A program made the position numbers and the translations under genes. DNA of 64,000 bases from Candidatus Defluviibacterium haderslevense (GTDB lineage: Bacteria > Bacteroidota > Bacteroidia > Chitinophagales > Saprospiraceae): NCBI GenBank assembly GCA_016712225.1, contig JADJRL010000003.1, positions 1,997,501 to 2,061,500 of the forward strand, given 5' to 3'. The notes under the pieces were generated by a model. It saw only the letters and a program-made list of their open reading frames with translations, had not been told where the DNA came from and searched no databases. Positions 34,890 to 44,304 of this stretch are shown here, in pieces (within the stretch, counting starts at the first letter, position 1; every line of letters starts with the position of its first letter).

Positions 34890-37800
34890 ATGAAAATTCA
34901 ATTTTTTCTAGGGGCTTTATTAGGCTTTGTTTTAATTAGTACTATTTCTGGTCAACAACTATTCGAAGATAGGTCATTTCATGACACAAGATGGTTGCAG
35001 ATCCCAGAGGGTTCTAAAGTTAATCAAATTCAATTTTTTGATGAATATGCTCAAAGACTTGGACTTACACCAGATTCAGAAATGAAATGGCTTAGAACCA
35101 CAAATGATCAACAAAATGGAAAACATTATCATTATCAACAATACTATAAAAACGTCAAAGTATATGGAGCCAAGTATATACTTCATGAAGAGAACCAGTA
35201 TGTAGAATCTGCTAATGGAATCATCTCTCCAAACCTTAATTTGGATATTAGATCCCAAATAAGTGCTGCTGAAGCCCTTCAAATTGCTAAAGAGGATATG
35301 CAAGCTAGTGTTTATACTTGGGAGAATAAGAAGAATTCTGAGTCAATCCCAATTCCAGAATTAGTAATTATCAATACTGATTATCCGTTGTGGAGCGGAC
35401 AGATGAAATTAGCTTATATTTTTGAGTTAAGGGCAACAAATCCACATAGCTTTAAGAAATATATTGTCGATGCAGTCGATGGCGGAATCATTTTAAGTTT
35501 CAATACATTAATGAGTTGTTTTGGAGAAAAAGGTACCGCACATACTTTGTATCATGGAGATCAAGAAATAGATACAGAACTAGAAAATGGAGAATTCTTA
35601 CTTAAGGATTTATCAAGAGGTAATGGTATTCAAACCCGAAGTATAACTGGAAAAATTTATTCGGATTCGGATAATGATTGGGAAAAAGGTACAAATGATC
35701 AAAAGAATGGTGCGCTAGATATGTTCTGGGGCTGTCAAAAAACGTATGATTTTTATAAAAGTAAATTCAATAGGAATAGCATTGATGGAAAGGGTATTAA
35801 AATAAGTGCCATATTATTGGATACTAGTGCATATAATAATGCTTATTGGGATGATAAATTATATACTATAAATTTTGGCATCGGGGATAATGTGACTTAT
35901 AAACCATTTACCGCAATTGACGTGGTGGGACATGAACTAACTCATGGAGTAACACAATTTTCTGCCGGACTAGAATATTTATATGAATCCGGTGCAATGA
36001 ATGAATCGTTTAGCGATATTTTCGGAAAATCGGTAGAATATTATTATGATCGTCCTCAATTTGATTGGTTAATTGGTGGTAAAGTTACTGTAGCGGCTAA
36101 CTCAGCATTGAGAAGTATGGAAGATCCAAATCGATTTGGAAATCCAAAATATTATAAAGGTGCTTCTTGGTTTAAGGGAACTGCAGATAATGGAGGCGTA
36201 CATTATAATAGTGGCGTTTTGAATTATTGGTTTTATTTATTGTGCGAGGGTAAATCAGGAAAAAATGAAGCAAAAATAGACTTCAATGTTCAGCGATTGG
36301 GTTTTGATACCACCATTCAGTTAGCTTACCATATGCTAACGGATTACTTAACACCAACATCGACTTACGTTGACGCAAGAACAGCATCGTTACAAATTGC
36401 TGCAAATTGGTGGGGAAGTTGTTCAGACGCTTATAAACAGGTCGCCGAAGCCTGGAAGGCAGTAGGTTTAGGTGGAACAACAGAAAGTGCTGATGTACAA
36501 ATTTTAAACAATAAAACAAGCCTGACATCATGTAAGGATGGTTTGTACCAATTTGAAGTAAGACTCATAAATCTTAGTTGCAGTAATACCTATGCATTAA
36601 ATACACCCATCGAACTTTCATATCAAGTAGCTCCTAAAGGCGCTATCGTAAAGGAGACTTATATATTAACAGCAGATTTTAAACCAGGACAAGATTTAAA
36701 ATATACTTTTACGACACCTGTACTTTTAACAAAACCATCTACAACATTTTATGTAACCGTTGAACTTTCAAATGATGTAGATACTTCTAATAATCACTTT
36801 ACTGTGGCTATTGCAAAGAGTAGTGCAAATTCAGCCATTGAACATGATATATTATTAAGTAGAATCAATGTTTCCGGTTCGCCATGTCCAAATAATAATA
36901 ATGTTTACAGAGGTAGTGGGCAAGCTGTATATAACGGGTGTAGTATAATCCCAATCAACACAGCGATGGAATTGAGACTTAATTATAAAGATACAACTGT
37001 TGTTATTCCGTTTAAAACTACTAAATCAACTTATCCTGGTGGGCAAGTTCCAATTCCAGGTTTTGATATTCCAAGAACATTTTTGGGACTAAAAAAGGCA
37101 AATGGCGTTTTGGTTTATGCCAATGATACCGTTACAAAAAATAATATAGCAAATTTCCAAGTTGTTTTTTTAGAATATACGAAGAAAGATGAAATTGAAA
37201 TGTTTAATAATTTCCGATTTGATAGTAGTAAAATTACATTGAATATTGATTCCTTCAATACTGTTCAAATTATTAATAAACCCATGCGTACTGGGTTTAC
37301 ATTGAATTGCACTGGAGGTAATATTATTAATTCAAATAATTTTTTCATACCAGCTTTAAATGATGATTTGTCGAATTTTATAAGAAACAATATAAAATTT
37401 TCAAGTACAATATATTTATGTGCAGATATTAAAGGATTGGTTAATCCTAAGCTGGAATATAACATGTCGCAACAGTTGAGTGGAACAGATTATGAATCTT
37501 TTGGAATGAAGGATCCAAGCTTCGCGGCATCGACCCGTATTATTTATAGGAATATAACTGGAGGTGCAATATTTACAGAAGTGATTAATAATGCTTCAGT
37601 GGTTCCAGCAGAATGGAGACATAAAATCCATTCCATTCCGGCTGAAACTTATGCCATTGAGATCACCAATTTATGTTTAAAGGGATCTGTAGATTCTACT
37701 ACAGGTGAGATTAATCCTGATGGTGACCTTATCATAATGGACGATTTAGTTATTACAGCTGATGCGGTAGGTGTGGTAGATTTTGATGAGGTAGATTTTA

Positions 37801-38033
37801 ATATTTTGCCCAACCCAAATCATGGTCATTTTGTAGTTCATTTGAATCAACCCAATCAAAAATCAAGTGAATTGCAAGTGTACAATGCAATGGGTAATAG
37901 AGTCGCTATAATTCCAATTAATAAAGATGTCCAGGAAGTAAAACTGCCTTCCCAATTACCATCAGGACAATATATTATTTTGTATAATTCTCAAAATGGA
38001 AAATCAATACGCAAGAAACTAATCATTTTATAA
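34890..38033 (+). CDS. secreted M4 (thermolysin-like) metallopeptidase with T9SS sorting domain
   Basis: 1,047-residue exported protease. After a signal peptide (1-21, ending SGQ) come an FTP-like propeptide region (about 50-200) and the M4 catalytic domain: zinc ligands His348 and His352 with catalytic Glu349 in HELTH, and Glu372 in GAMNESFSD. The M4 C-terminal lobe ends near residue 525. A long stretch (540-960) without recognised domain, starting with a CARDB-like part, precedes the T9SS type A tail (from ILPNPNHGHFVVHL to KKLIIL). A surface-bound or released endopeptidase, probably for protein scavenging. Its own promoter and terminator flank it. Confidence 0.93.
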   Translation: MKIQFFLGALLGFVLISTISGQQLFEDRSFHDTRWLQIPEGSKVNQIQFFDEYAQRLGLTPDSEMKWLRTTNDQQNGKHYHYQQYYKNVKVYGAKYILHEENQYVESANGIISPNLNLDIRSQISAAEALQIAKEDMQASVYTWENKKNSESIPIPELVIINTDYPLWSGQMKLAYIFELRATNPHSFKKYIVDAVDGGIILSFNTLMSCFGEKGTAHTLYHGDQEIDTELENGEFLLKDLSRGNGIQTRSITGKIYSDSDNDWEKGTNDQKNGALDMFWGCQKTYDFYKSKFNRNSIDGKGIKISAILLDTSAYNNAYWDDKLYTINFGIGDNVTYKPFTAIDVVGHELTHGVTQFSAGLEYLYESGAMNESFSDIFGKSVEYYYDRPQFDWLIGGKVTVAANSALRSMEDPNRFGNPKYYKGASWFKGTADNGGVHYNSGVLNYWFYLLCEGKSGKNEAKIDFNVQRLGFDTTIQLAYHMLTDYLTPTSTYVDARTASLQIAANWWGSCSDAYKQVAEAWKAVGLGGTTESADVQILNNKTSLTSCKDGLYQFEVRLINLSCSNTYALNTPIELSYQVAPKGAIVKETYILTADFKPGQDLKYTFTTPVLLTKPSTTFYVTVELSNDVDTSNNHFTVAIAKSSANSAIEHDILLSRINVSGSPCPNNNNVYRGSGQAVYNGCSIIPINTAMELRLNYKDTTVVIPFKTTKSTYPGGQVPIPGFDIPRTFLGLKKANGVLVYANDTVTKNNIANFQVVFLEYTKKDEIEMFNNFRFDSSKITLNIDSFNTVQIINKPMRTGFTLNCTGGNIINSNNFFIPALNDDLSNFIRNNIKFSSTIYLCADIKGLVNPKLEYNMSQQLSGTDYESFGMKDPSFAASTRIIYRNITGGAIFTEVINNASVVPAEWRHKIHSIPAETYAIEITNLCLKGSVDSTTGEINPDGDLIIMDDLVITADAVGVVDFDEVDFNILPNPNHGHFVVHLNQPNQKSSELQVYNAMGNRVAIIPINKDVQEVKLPSQLPSGQYIILYNSQNGKSIRKKLIIL

Positions 38034-38350
38034 GAGGGTCTCTTTGATTCTGAAATGGATGTTATTTCAATGGTTGATTTAACATCCGTTTTTTATAGCA
38101 TATTATCATGATATGAGGAAATTCTCCCTCTTATTCAATGACATTATAAATGGGAAAGGTTTTTGGTAATGTCAACCGAGTTTCTTTTAGGTTAGAAATC
38201 AAGAAATGAGTTTTTTTAAATATATTAAATTATTTTAGTATTTATAATATACTGATAATCAATTAATATACATATTATTACCCCTTTGTTATATTTAAAA
38301 TTGGTATTATTTTTGTGTTAGATTAGACAAGCATTAAAATTTTTGTCAAC
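38034..38350. other. intergenic region after the M4 peptidase gene
   Basis: 317 bp, no gene. It contains the terminator at 38057-38094 and, at 38239-38256, an exact second copy of the 18-nt AT-rich stretch seen upstream of the TonB-dependent receptor. No clear TAnnTTTG was found before the glucosaminidase gene. Confidence 0.5.
38057..38094 (+). terminator. rho-independent terminator of the M4 peptidase gene
   Basis: GGATGTTA (38057-38064) pairs perfectly with TAACATCC (38080-38087), 15-nt loop, then G and six T (38089-38094). Confidence 0.8.
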
Positions 38351-39070
38351 ATGAAAAGTACTATTTTACTCCCAGTTCTAGTTTTGATTGGAATTTTATC
38401 AACCAGCAGTAGGGTTATTACTGTACAAGAACGTTACATGGAGCAATACAAATATATGGCTATCAGCGAAATGAACAGAAGTGGAATTCCAGCAAGTATA
38501 AAATTAGCTCAGGGTATTCTTGAATCACAATCAGGTAGAAGTGAATTAGCTGTAAATGCCAATAATCATTTTGGAATTAAATGTAAATCGAATTGGTCCG
38601 GTGAAACTTATCAGTATAAAGATGATGATTTAGATGAGAATGGCGAATTAATACATTCTTGTTTTAGAATGTATGGTTCTGGTGAACAGTCTTACATAGA
38701 TCATACAGATTTTATATTAAATCGATCACGATATAAACCGTTATTTAGTCTTCCAAAGAATGACTACAAAGCTTGGGCAATGGGCTTAAAAAAATGTGGG
38801 TATGCTACTGATCCAAATTATGGAATACGATTAATAGAAACTATTGAAAAATACAATCTTAATTTATTGGATGCGCCCGTTATAGTAAAGCCTGTACCTG
38901 TCTTACCCGTTATTGAAAATACCATAAAGACGCAAGTTAATACGACCAATAAACAAGTTGTTAAAGGAAGTTTAAATTCCTCCAAATATTCAAAAAATAA
39001 ATCATATAATGTAAAAAGCAAAAAGAGATTTCGTACTTTTACGGCGCCAAGGTTGTCGGAGTCGAAGTAA
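38351..39070 (+). CDS. glucosaminidase domain protein (peptidoglycan hydrolase)
   Basis: 239-residue exported protein with an N-terminal hydrophobic signal (1-20) and a GH73-type N-acetylglucosaminidase domain: GIPASIKLAQGILESQSGRSE gives the catalytic Glu in ILESQSG, and NNHFGIKCKSNWSGETY is the second signature. A basic Ser/Lys-rich tail (from about 200) follows where many homologues carry LysM repeats; no LysM is seen here. Likely remodels the cell wall. It converges on pdxA. Confidence 0.9.
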   Translation: MKSTILLPVLVLIGILSTSSRVITVQERYMEQYKYMAISEMNRSGIPASIKLAQGILESQSGRSELAVNANNHFGIKCKSNWSGETYQYKDDDLDENGELIHSCFRMYGSGEQSYIDHTDFILNRSRYKPLFSLPKNDYKAWAMGLKKCGYATDPNYGIRLIETIEKYNLNLLDAPVIVKPVPVLPVIENTIKTQVNTTNKQVVKGSLNSSKYSKNKSYNVKSKKRFRTFTAPRLSESK

Positions 39071-39116
39071 ACCAATCTCAAATCAAACCTAGACGAATGT
39101 AATAAGTGTTTTTAAC

Positions 39117-40175
39117 CTACTCGCTCATTTCTTCTGACAGCTTTGGCCTTTTCTTTAACACATTTTGGCGCATTTCCACGTATCCTTTTCGTTGTGCAAC
39201 GATGTCTTTTGCTAAATATATTGCATGTTGCATAGAAGTTGGATCAGCCTCATTTTTACCCGCAATATCATATGCTGTGCCATGATCCGGAGATGTTCTT
39301 ACAAATGGCAAACCTGCAGTATAATTGATTCCTGTTTCAAAAGAAATTGTTTTAAATGGAATTAAGCCCTGATCATGATACATGGCAAGCACACCATCAA
39401 ATTTAGCAAATTGGCCTGAACCAAAAAATCCATCAGCTGAATAGGGACCTGCAACAAAAATTCCATTCTTCTTGGCTTCTATAATAGCAGGCCTAATCAT
39501 TTCTTCCTCTTCAGATCCTAATAATCCTTCTTCGCCAGCATGTGGATTTAAGCCTAATACGGCAATATGAGGTTTTTCAATTCCGAAATCCTTATTTAAT
39601 GATTGGTCCAATAATTGAATCTTTGAAGCAATTAAAGATTTTGTCAATTGAGATGAAACCTGGGATAATGGTATATGGTCAGTTACCAATGCAACTTTTA
39701 ATTTATCACTTACCATCATCATAAGTATATCTTTTGAATTTGATTTGGCCTTAAGATAATCTGTGTGACCATTAAATTCAAAACCTCCTAGCTTCATTGC
39801 GTGTTTGTTGATGGGTCCTGTTACAATTGCATCTAACTCTCCCTGCATTATATCTTGCAATGCGACCTCTAAGGATAATTTGGCATATTTACCTCCCTCA
39901 ACACTTGCTTTGCCTAAAGAAATGGTGACATTATCATTCCAACAATTGATGATATTGATTTTTCCTGCTTTAGGTTTTTCACCTTGATTTAATACATATA
40001 AAGATAAATTATCAAGATTGACAATATTCTTATGATAGGAAGCAATTTTTACATTTCCATATATTATGGGAATCACGTGTTGAAAAATATAATCCTGATG
40101 CAAGGCCTTTAGTATTACTTCCAGGCTAATACCATTCATGTCCCCAGCAGTTATTCCAATTTTTATTTTTTCCAT
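39117..40175 (-). CDS. pdxA: 4-hydroxythreonine-4-phosphate dehydrogenase
   Basis: 352-residue PdxA of the DXP-dependent pyridoxal phosphate pathway, oxidising 4-phosphohydroxy-L-threonine. The N terminus IGITAGDMNGISLEVI, the metal-binding His in GPINKHAMKLGGFEFNGHTD, and the C-terminal VLAMYHDQGLIPFK and RTSPDHGTAYDIAG stretches are diagnostic and complete. ATG at 40173-40175. No other vitamin B6 genes are beside it, although the window has several PLP enzymes and a MocR regulator. Confidence 0.96.
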   Translation of the reverse strand: MEKIKIGITAGDMNGISLEVILKALHQDYIFQHVIPIIYGNVKIASYHKNIVNLDNLSLYVLNQGEKPKAGKINIINCWNDNVTISLGKASVEGGKYAKLSLEVALQDIMQGELDAIVTGPINKHAMKLGGFEFNGHTDYLKAKSNSKDILMMMVSDKLKVALVTDHIPLSQVSSQLTKSLIASKIQLLDQSLNKDFGIEKPHIAVLGLNPHAGEEGLLGSEEEEMIRPAIIEAKKNGIFVAGPYSADGFFGSGQFAKFDGVLAMYHDQGLIPFKTISFETGINYTAGLPFVRTSPDHGTAYDIAGKNEADPTSMQHAIYLAKDIVAQRKGYVEMRQNVLKKRPKLSEEMSE

Positions 40176-40274
40176 ATATTAAATACCTATTATTCAAGTG
40201 CGAATATAATGCTTAAAACGGCCATAAACGTGAAATACTTATGAGATAAATCAAGGTTCAAATTAAATTAGAAA

Positions 40275-41408
40275 TCAAGATTTAATAAAAGTAAGATTTT
40301 TTTGGACCCGACCATTTCTAATATTTAATATGTAACAACCAGCTTCAAGATCTTCAATAGGAATTGTTTTTTGAAATGTGTTGTTAGCTGTAAAACATCC
40401 ATGATTCCTTCCAACAAAGTCTAAAATGCAAATTGTATATGAATCATCACTTGGTATTTTTATTATTAATTCATGATAAACCGGGTTCGATAATAGATTA
40501 AATTCAAAATTTAAAGCATTTAATTCTGTAGATGTTTGTAATGTAGATTGACTAAAAAATCTCCAAATTTCTTTACTCGCACTGAAATCCTGACAAGTAA
40601 CACCTATGTTAAAGATAGCACCAGGCCAAGTGTGTGCGCCATTTTCAACTTTGATAAATTCAACTTTATTGTTGTTCAAGCATTTGTTGTATTTATATTG
40701 TATTGCAGTAGAACCATCATTAAGGTTGATGTCTGGAAATGAATTTATTTCATTTGGTTTTGATTCACAAGAAAGTTGAGTTGCCCAAAATTTTATGAGT
40801 GTATCTATAGGTAAAAAACTCACTGTTCCTAGATAGGGAACAGTTGAATCGGCCGTTCCATGAATTTGAAGAATCGGAATAAGTTTAGAAGGTCGGCATT
40901 GTAAATTCCTCAATTTAGTCATGGATCCAGCTACAGAAGCAATTGCTGCAAAACGTGTTGACTGGCATGCCAATTCATGGCTCATAAAGCCTCCATTAGA
41001 CATTCCAGTACTGTATATTCTAGTTGGATCAACCGAATAAATTAACGATATGGTATCAATTAAGGCTTCTATAAATCCTACGTCATTAATGCTCGAAGGA
41101 AAAAATCCAACATTCCAAAACTGATTTCCTAAAGGATCTTTTGTCCCATTAGGGTGTACTATTATAAAATTAGCAGTATCGGCAATTGGTCTAAAATCTC
41201 CATAGAATTCTTGTTGAACATTATTTGAAGCATAGCCATGTAAATTAAAAACAAGTGGAGTTAATGTATTAGGATTATACATTTTTGGAATATAAATTTT
41301 ATAATCACGAGTAATACCATCGTGAATTATAGTTTTTGTAAGATTCGTTTGCCCTTGAGCAATAAATCCATTTAATATTAAAATAAGTGAAAAGATTATT
41401 TTTAACAT
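40275..41408 (-). CDS. secreted esterase, PHB-depolymerase/feruloyl-esterase-like (LpqC), T9SS tail
   Basis: 377-residue alpha/beta hydrolase. Signal peptide to about residue 19 (IAQGQ), catalytic domain with nucleophile Ser137 (GMSNGG), Asp187 (HGTADSTVPY) and His259 (NGAHTWPG), and oxyanion region FNLHGYASN. The last 75 residues (from NLLSNPVYHELIIKI) form a T9SS type A sorting domain. It probably cleaves polyesters or feruloyl/acetyl esters outside the cell. The ATG at 41406-41408 is preferred; a TTG two codons upstream is less likely. Last gene of the gpmI-lptB block. Confidence 0.88.
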   Translation of the reverse strand: MLKIIFSLILILNGFIAQGQTNLTKTIIHDGITRDYKIYIPKMYNPNTLTPLVFNLHGYASNNVQQEFYGDFRPIADTANFIIVHPNGTKDPLGNQFWNVGFFPSSINDVGFIEALIDTISLIYSVDPTRIYSTGMSNGGFMSHELACQSTRFAAIASVAGSMTKLRNLQCRPSKLIPILQIHGTADSTVPYLGTVSFLPIDTLIKFWATQLSCESKPNEINSFPDINLNDGSTAIQYKYNKCLNNNKVEFIKVENGAHTWPGAIFNIGVTCQDFSASKEIWRFFSQSTLQTSTELNALNFEFNLLSNPVYHELIIKIPSDDSYTICILDFVGRNHGCFTANNTFQKTIPIEDLEAGCYILNIRNGRVQKNLTFIKS

Positions 41409-41415
41409 ACTCAAA

Positions 41416-41742
41416 TTATTTTATAATGATACTATCAGATTTTGGTCTTTCAGGTTTATTAAATTGAGGAAAAGATATTTCAGGTTTTAGAGGACGATTG
41501 GTATCATGAGGAACGGTAATGCTATCAAATTTCAAGTATTTAGACCCAAAACTTAGCGTTGAATCAACTTCTAATTGAACACGACTCATTAGGCTTCGTT
41601 TGCAATCGTCATATTTATTTTGTAAGAATATCGTTTTTCGTTCTAATAATTTTTGTTGAATAAGATTTTGGAGTTTTTCGGGTGTGTCATTATTGCATGA
41701 TATTATAATAACCATCATCAATAAAATTAAAATGTGTTTCAT
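41416..41742 (-). CDS. small lipoprotein, unknown
   Basis: 108 residues, not recognised. Signal peptide with lipobox MVIIISC (lipidated Cys near residue 16), then a charged helical part and a Pro/Lys-rich end. The ATG overlaps the stop of the next upstream gene by four bases, so it is translationally coupled with another small lipoprotein and, through it, with lptB. A role in LPS or envelope assembly is possible by context only. Confidence 0.75.
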   Translation of the reverse strand: MKHILILLMMVIIISCNNDTPEKLQNLIQQKLLERKTIFLQNKYDDCKRSLMSRVQLEVDSTLSFGSKYLKFDSITVPHDTNRPLKPEISFPQFNKPERPKSDSIIIK

Positions 41743-42005
41743 TGTTGATTCTGGAGTTTTATGATTTGTTCTTTTCTAATTTGGATAATGGAATCAATCC
41801 AAAATTGTTTTTTGAGATTTGATAATTCTTGACATAATGAATCAGCTATTAATTCATAATTAGCCTTATTGGTAATAAATAGACTATCTGCAGTTTGAAA
41901 TGAAATTCGTTCCATTTCTTTGCCTGGATCAGAACACGCACTTATTATCAAAAAAAGAATAAAAACCAGTCTAAAGTTCAATTTAAATTTTTTTACGTAA
42001 TTCAA
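41739..42005 (-). CDS. small lipoprotein overlapping lptB, non-ATG start, unknown
   Basis: Up to 88 residues; membrane-targeting segment FRLVFILFLIISAC with lipidated Cys, then an amphipathic, Gln/Lys-rich helical domain. There is no ATG before the lipobox. Two TTG starts are possible: 42003-42005, inside the end of lptB (23-bp overlap), or 41979-41981, just after the lptB stop at 41983, which gives a tidy 16-residue signal peptide. No function recognised; the compact helical body after a lipobox and the lptB linkage suggest an envelope role. Confidence 0.65.
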   Translation of the reverse strand: MNYVKKFKLNFRLVFILFLIISACSDPGKEMERISFQTADSLFITNKANYELIADSLCQELSNLKKQFWIDSIIQIRKEQIIKLQNQQ

Positions 42006-42714
42006 AATTTTGACCTAAGTAAACACGGCGAACTTCTTCATCTGAAGCTAATTCTTCTGCAGATCCTGCTTTAAGAATTTTTCCTTCAAATATTAAATAG
42101 GCACTATCGGTAATGGATAGTGTCTCCTGTACATTATGATCCGTTATTAAAATCCCAATATTTTTGGTTTTTAATTTTTGTACAATGGATTGAATATCTT
42201 CAACAGCAATAGGATCTATACCTGCAAAAGGTTCGTCCAGTAAAATAAAATTTGGATTAGATGCAAGTGCTCTAGCTATTTCTGTTCGTCTTCGTTCACC
42301 ACCTGAAAGAGAATCACCAAGATTATTTCTTACTTTATTCAAATGGAATTCATCCAATAAAGACTCTAATTTATCCTTCTGTTCAAGTTTAGATAAATTT
42401 GTCATCTCTAAAATGGCTTTAATATTATTTTCAACAGAAAGCTTTCTAAAAACGGATGGTTCTTGCGGAAGGTAACCCAATCCCCTTCTGGCACGAATAT
42501 ACATGGGTTCTCTGGTGATATCAACTTGATCTAAAAAGACTTTACCTGAATTGGGCGTAATAAAACCTACAATCATATAAAATGTGGTTGTCTTACCGGC
42601 GCCATTTGGCCCTAGTAAACCAACAATTTGCCCTTCCTTTACTTCAATTGAAACACCATTAACTACTGTTCTTGATCCGTATGCTTTGATTAAATGTTCT
42701 GTTCTTAAAATCAT
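41983..42714 (-). CDS. lptB: LPS export ABC transporter ATPase LptB
   Basis: 243-residue ATPase of the LptB2FG complex that extracts LPS from the inner membrane. Walker A GPNGAGKTT (about 35-43), signature LSGGERRR, Walker B FILLDEPFAGIDP and the switch His in ITDHNVQETL are intact; YIRARRGLGYLPQEPSVFRKL is LptB-specific. ATG at 42712-42714 overlaps the upstream stop by one base. LptF/G are not in the window; lptE is at 17621. Confidence 0.96.
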   Translation of the reverse strand: MILRTEHLIKAYGSRTVVNGVSIEVKEGQIVGLLGPNGAGKTTTFYMIVGFITPNSGKVFLDQVDITREPMYIRARRGLGYLPQEPSVFRKLSVENNIKAILEMTNLSKLEQKDKLESLLDEFHLNKVRNNLGDSLSGGERRRTEIARALASNPNFILLDEPFAGIDPIAVEDIQSIVQKLKTKNIGILITDHNVQETLSITDSAYLIFEGKILKAGSAEELASDEEVRRVYLGQNFELRKKI

Positions 42715-44294
42715 TATTGTAATTTTAATGTAACTTCAACTTCCCAATCTGCTCTTAATTCGCTCAGGTCCCAAATATAAACTTGTTCGGGCATTCTTTT
42801 TTGATCAAATTTTACCGGATCCCAACGATCATTTTCATTTTCATCAAGAATTAAAACAGCCTTATATTTGCCAGGTAATATATTTGAAATTGATATTTTT
42901 TCTTGTTTATTCTTGGCAACAAAAGTTCTATGAATTAATATTTTGTCATTCTCTTTTATTTCAAAAATATAGTGATGATTAATAAGGACACTATCAAAAG
43001 TAATTTTAATATTTGACAAAGATTTTTGTTGAATCCATGAAACACGAAAAGTATCCTGAAGATTGGTTTTGTTACTTATTCCTTTGATCATCATCGAATC
43101 AACAACTAAAGTTAATGGGTCTTGATTTTTAGTAAATGGAATGATCGATAATTTCCGAGAGTGTGTTGTGTCGCAAATGATTTTCAATGGTTGGTCTGGA
43201 ATGAAGTGAATTTTTGTGGTGTCCCAATCTTTTATTAAATCCACCCAATTCAATTCAATGTGTTCCTCAGGAGTTAAAACAGATTTTTGTAATGTGAAGT
43301 GTTCTTTGTTATTATTTTTGAAATAATTGCCGGCGATAAATTTAATCGTGTCTGATTGATTTTCGAACGAAATATATTCTGAAAACGAACTATCAGCCTG
43401 ATACCAAATGGTCAAGCTATCATAATCGAAATTTTGGAATTTAGAAATTGTGGATGTCGGATTTAGACTTGCATTAGATACTGCTTGATTAAAAATAACA
43501 ACCATTTTACCTGGGGTGTTTCTTTTTTCTTTTATTGCAAGAGGAAGATTTTCTTGTGAAATTTTTAAAGCAATAGAATCTAGATTTGCTGTTGTAAGTA
43601 CAATGGATTGATTTAAAAATCCAAAAAACTCATTAGGCTGATCAAAATAATAATTTTGATTTTTATCTATTAAAGTATAAATAGAATAAGTATTCGATTT
43701 AATATTTTGAAATTGGAACCGCCCACTGCTATCAGTCCAAGTGAAGTAATCAGGTTTTTGTCTTTTAACAGCAGTATCCATTAGGTTATTATATAGTAGA
43801 ACTAAAACTTTGGGAGCCGAGAGTAAGGTTTTTGCATCTTTAACAATACCTCTGATCATTAAAGAATCAATATAATCTCCAGTTGAAAAAACATATTTTA
43901 TCGTTGATGCTTTATTATTTGCAGTGATATCTTGAATAGCGTCGCCGAATTGTATGGAATATGTGGTATTTTCTTTGAGTGTTTCTTTTTCATTTAATTT
44001 TACAATTAGCGATTTGCCTTTTAAGGTATATTCCAAAGGAAATTGTGTAGTAGGTGATACGATAATATTACCTGTTGGGTTATCAAGTTTAACCCATTCA
44101 TCAAAATGAAGAATGATTTTTCTAGATGCGAAATTCTTTTGATAATTTGGAGTTGATTTTTCTTTAATGATTTTTGGAGGAATATGGTCATCATCACCAC
44201 CGGTAATAGGTTTTATATTGGCACAGGATGATATCCATATCAATAATGTGAATAAAGTCAGTAAATGTCTAATATCAATTTTTCGAATAATCAT
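42714..44294 (-). CDS. lipoprotein with N-terminal Ig-like (SbsA/Big_5) domain
   Basis: 526-residue exported lipoprotein (lipobox LLIWISSC, Cys near 24). The sequence right after it, GGDDDHIPPKIIKEKSTPN followed by IILHFDEWVKLDNP, is the start of a bacterial Ig-like Big_5 domain (to about residue 135), ending YVFSTGDYIDSL. A carboxypeptidase-like beta domain follows (about 150-230, WTDSSGRFQFQNI and DKNQNYYFDQ). The function is not known, but similar proteins next to lptB are familiar in Bacteroidota. Lies between gpmI (10 nt) and lptB. Confidence 0.82.
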   Translation of the reverse strand: MIIRKIDIRHLLTLFTLLIWISSCANIKPITGGDDDHIPPKIIKEKSTPNYQKNFASRKIILHFDEWVKLDNPTGNIIVSPTTQFPLEYTLKGKSLIVKLNEKETLKENTTYSIQFGDAIQDITANNKASTIKYVFSTGDYIDSLMIRGIVKDAKTLLSAPKVLVLLYNNLMDTAVKRQKPDYFTWTDSSGRFQFQNIKSNTYSIYTLIDKNQNYYFDQPNEFFGFLNQSIVLTTANLDSIALKISQENLPLAIKEKRNTPGKMVVIFNQAVSNASLNPTSTISKFQNFDYDSLTIWYQADSSFSEYISFENQSDTIKFIAGNYFKNNNKEHFTLQKSVLTPEEHIELNWVDLIKDWDTTKIHFIPDQPLKIICDTTHSRKLSIIPFTKNQDPLTLVVDSMMIKGISNKTNLQDTFRVSWIQQKSLSNIKITFDSVLINHHYIFEIKENDKILIHRTFVAKNKQEKISISNILPGKYKAVLILDENENDRWDPVKFDQKRMPEQVYIWDLSELRADWEVEVTLKLQ

Positions 44295-44304
44295 TCAATT
44301 ATTT

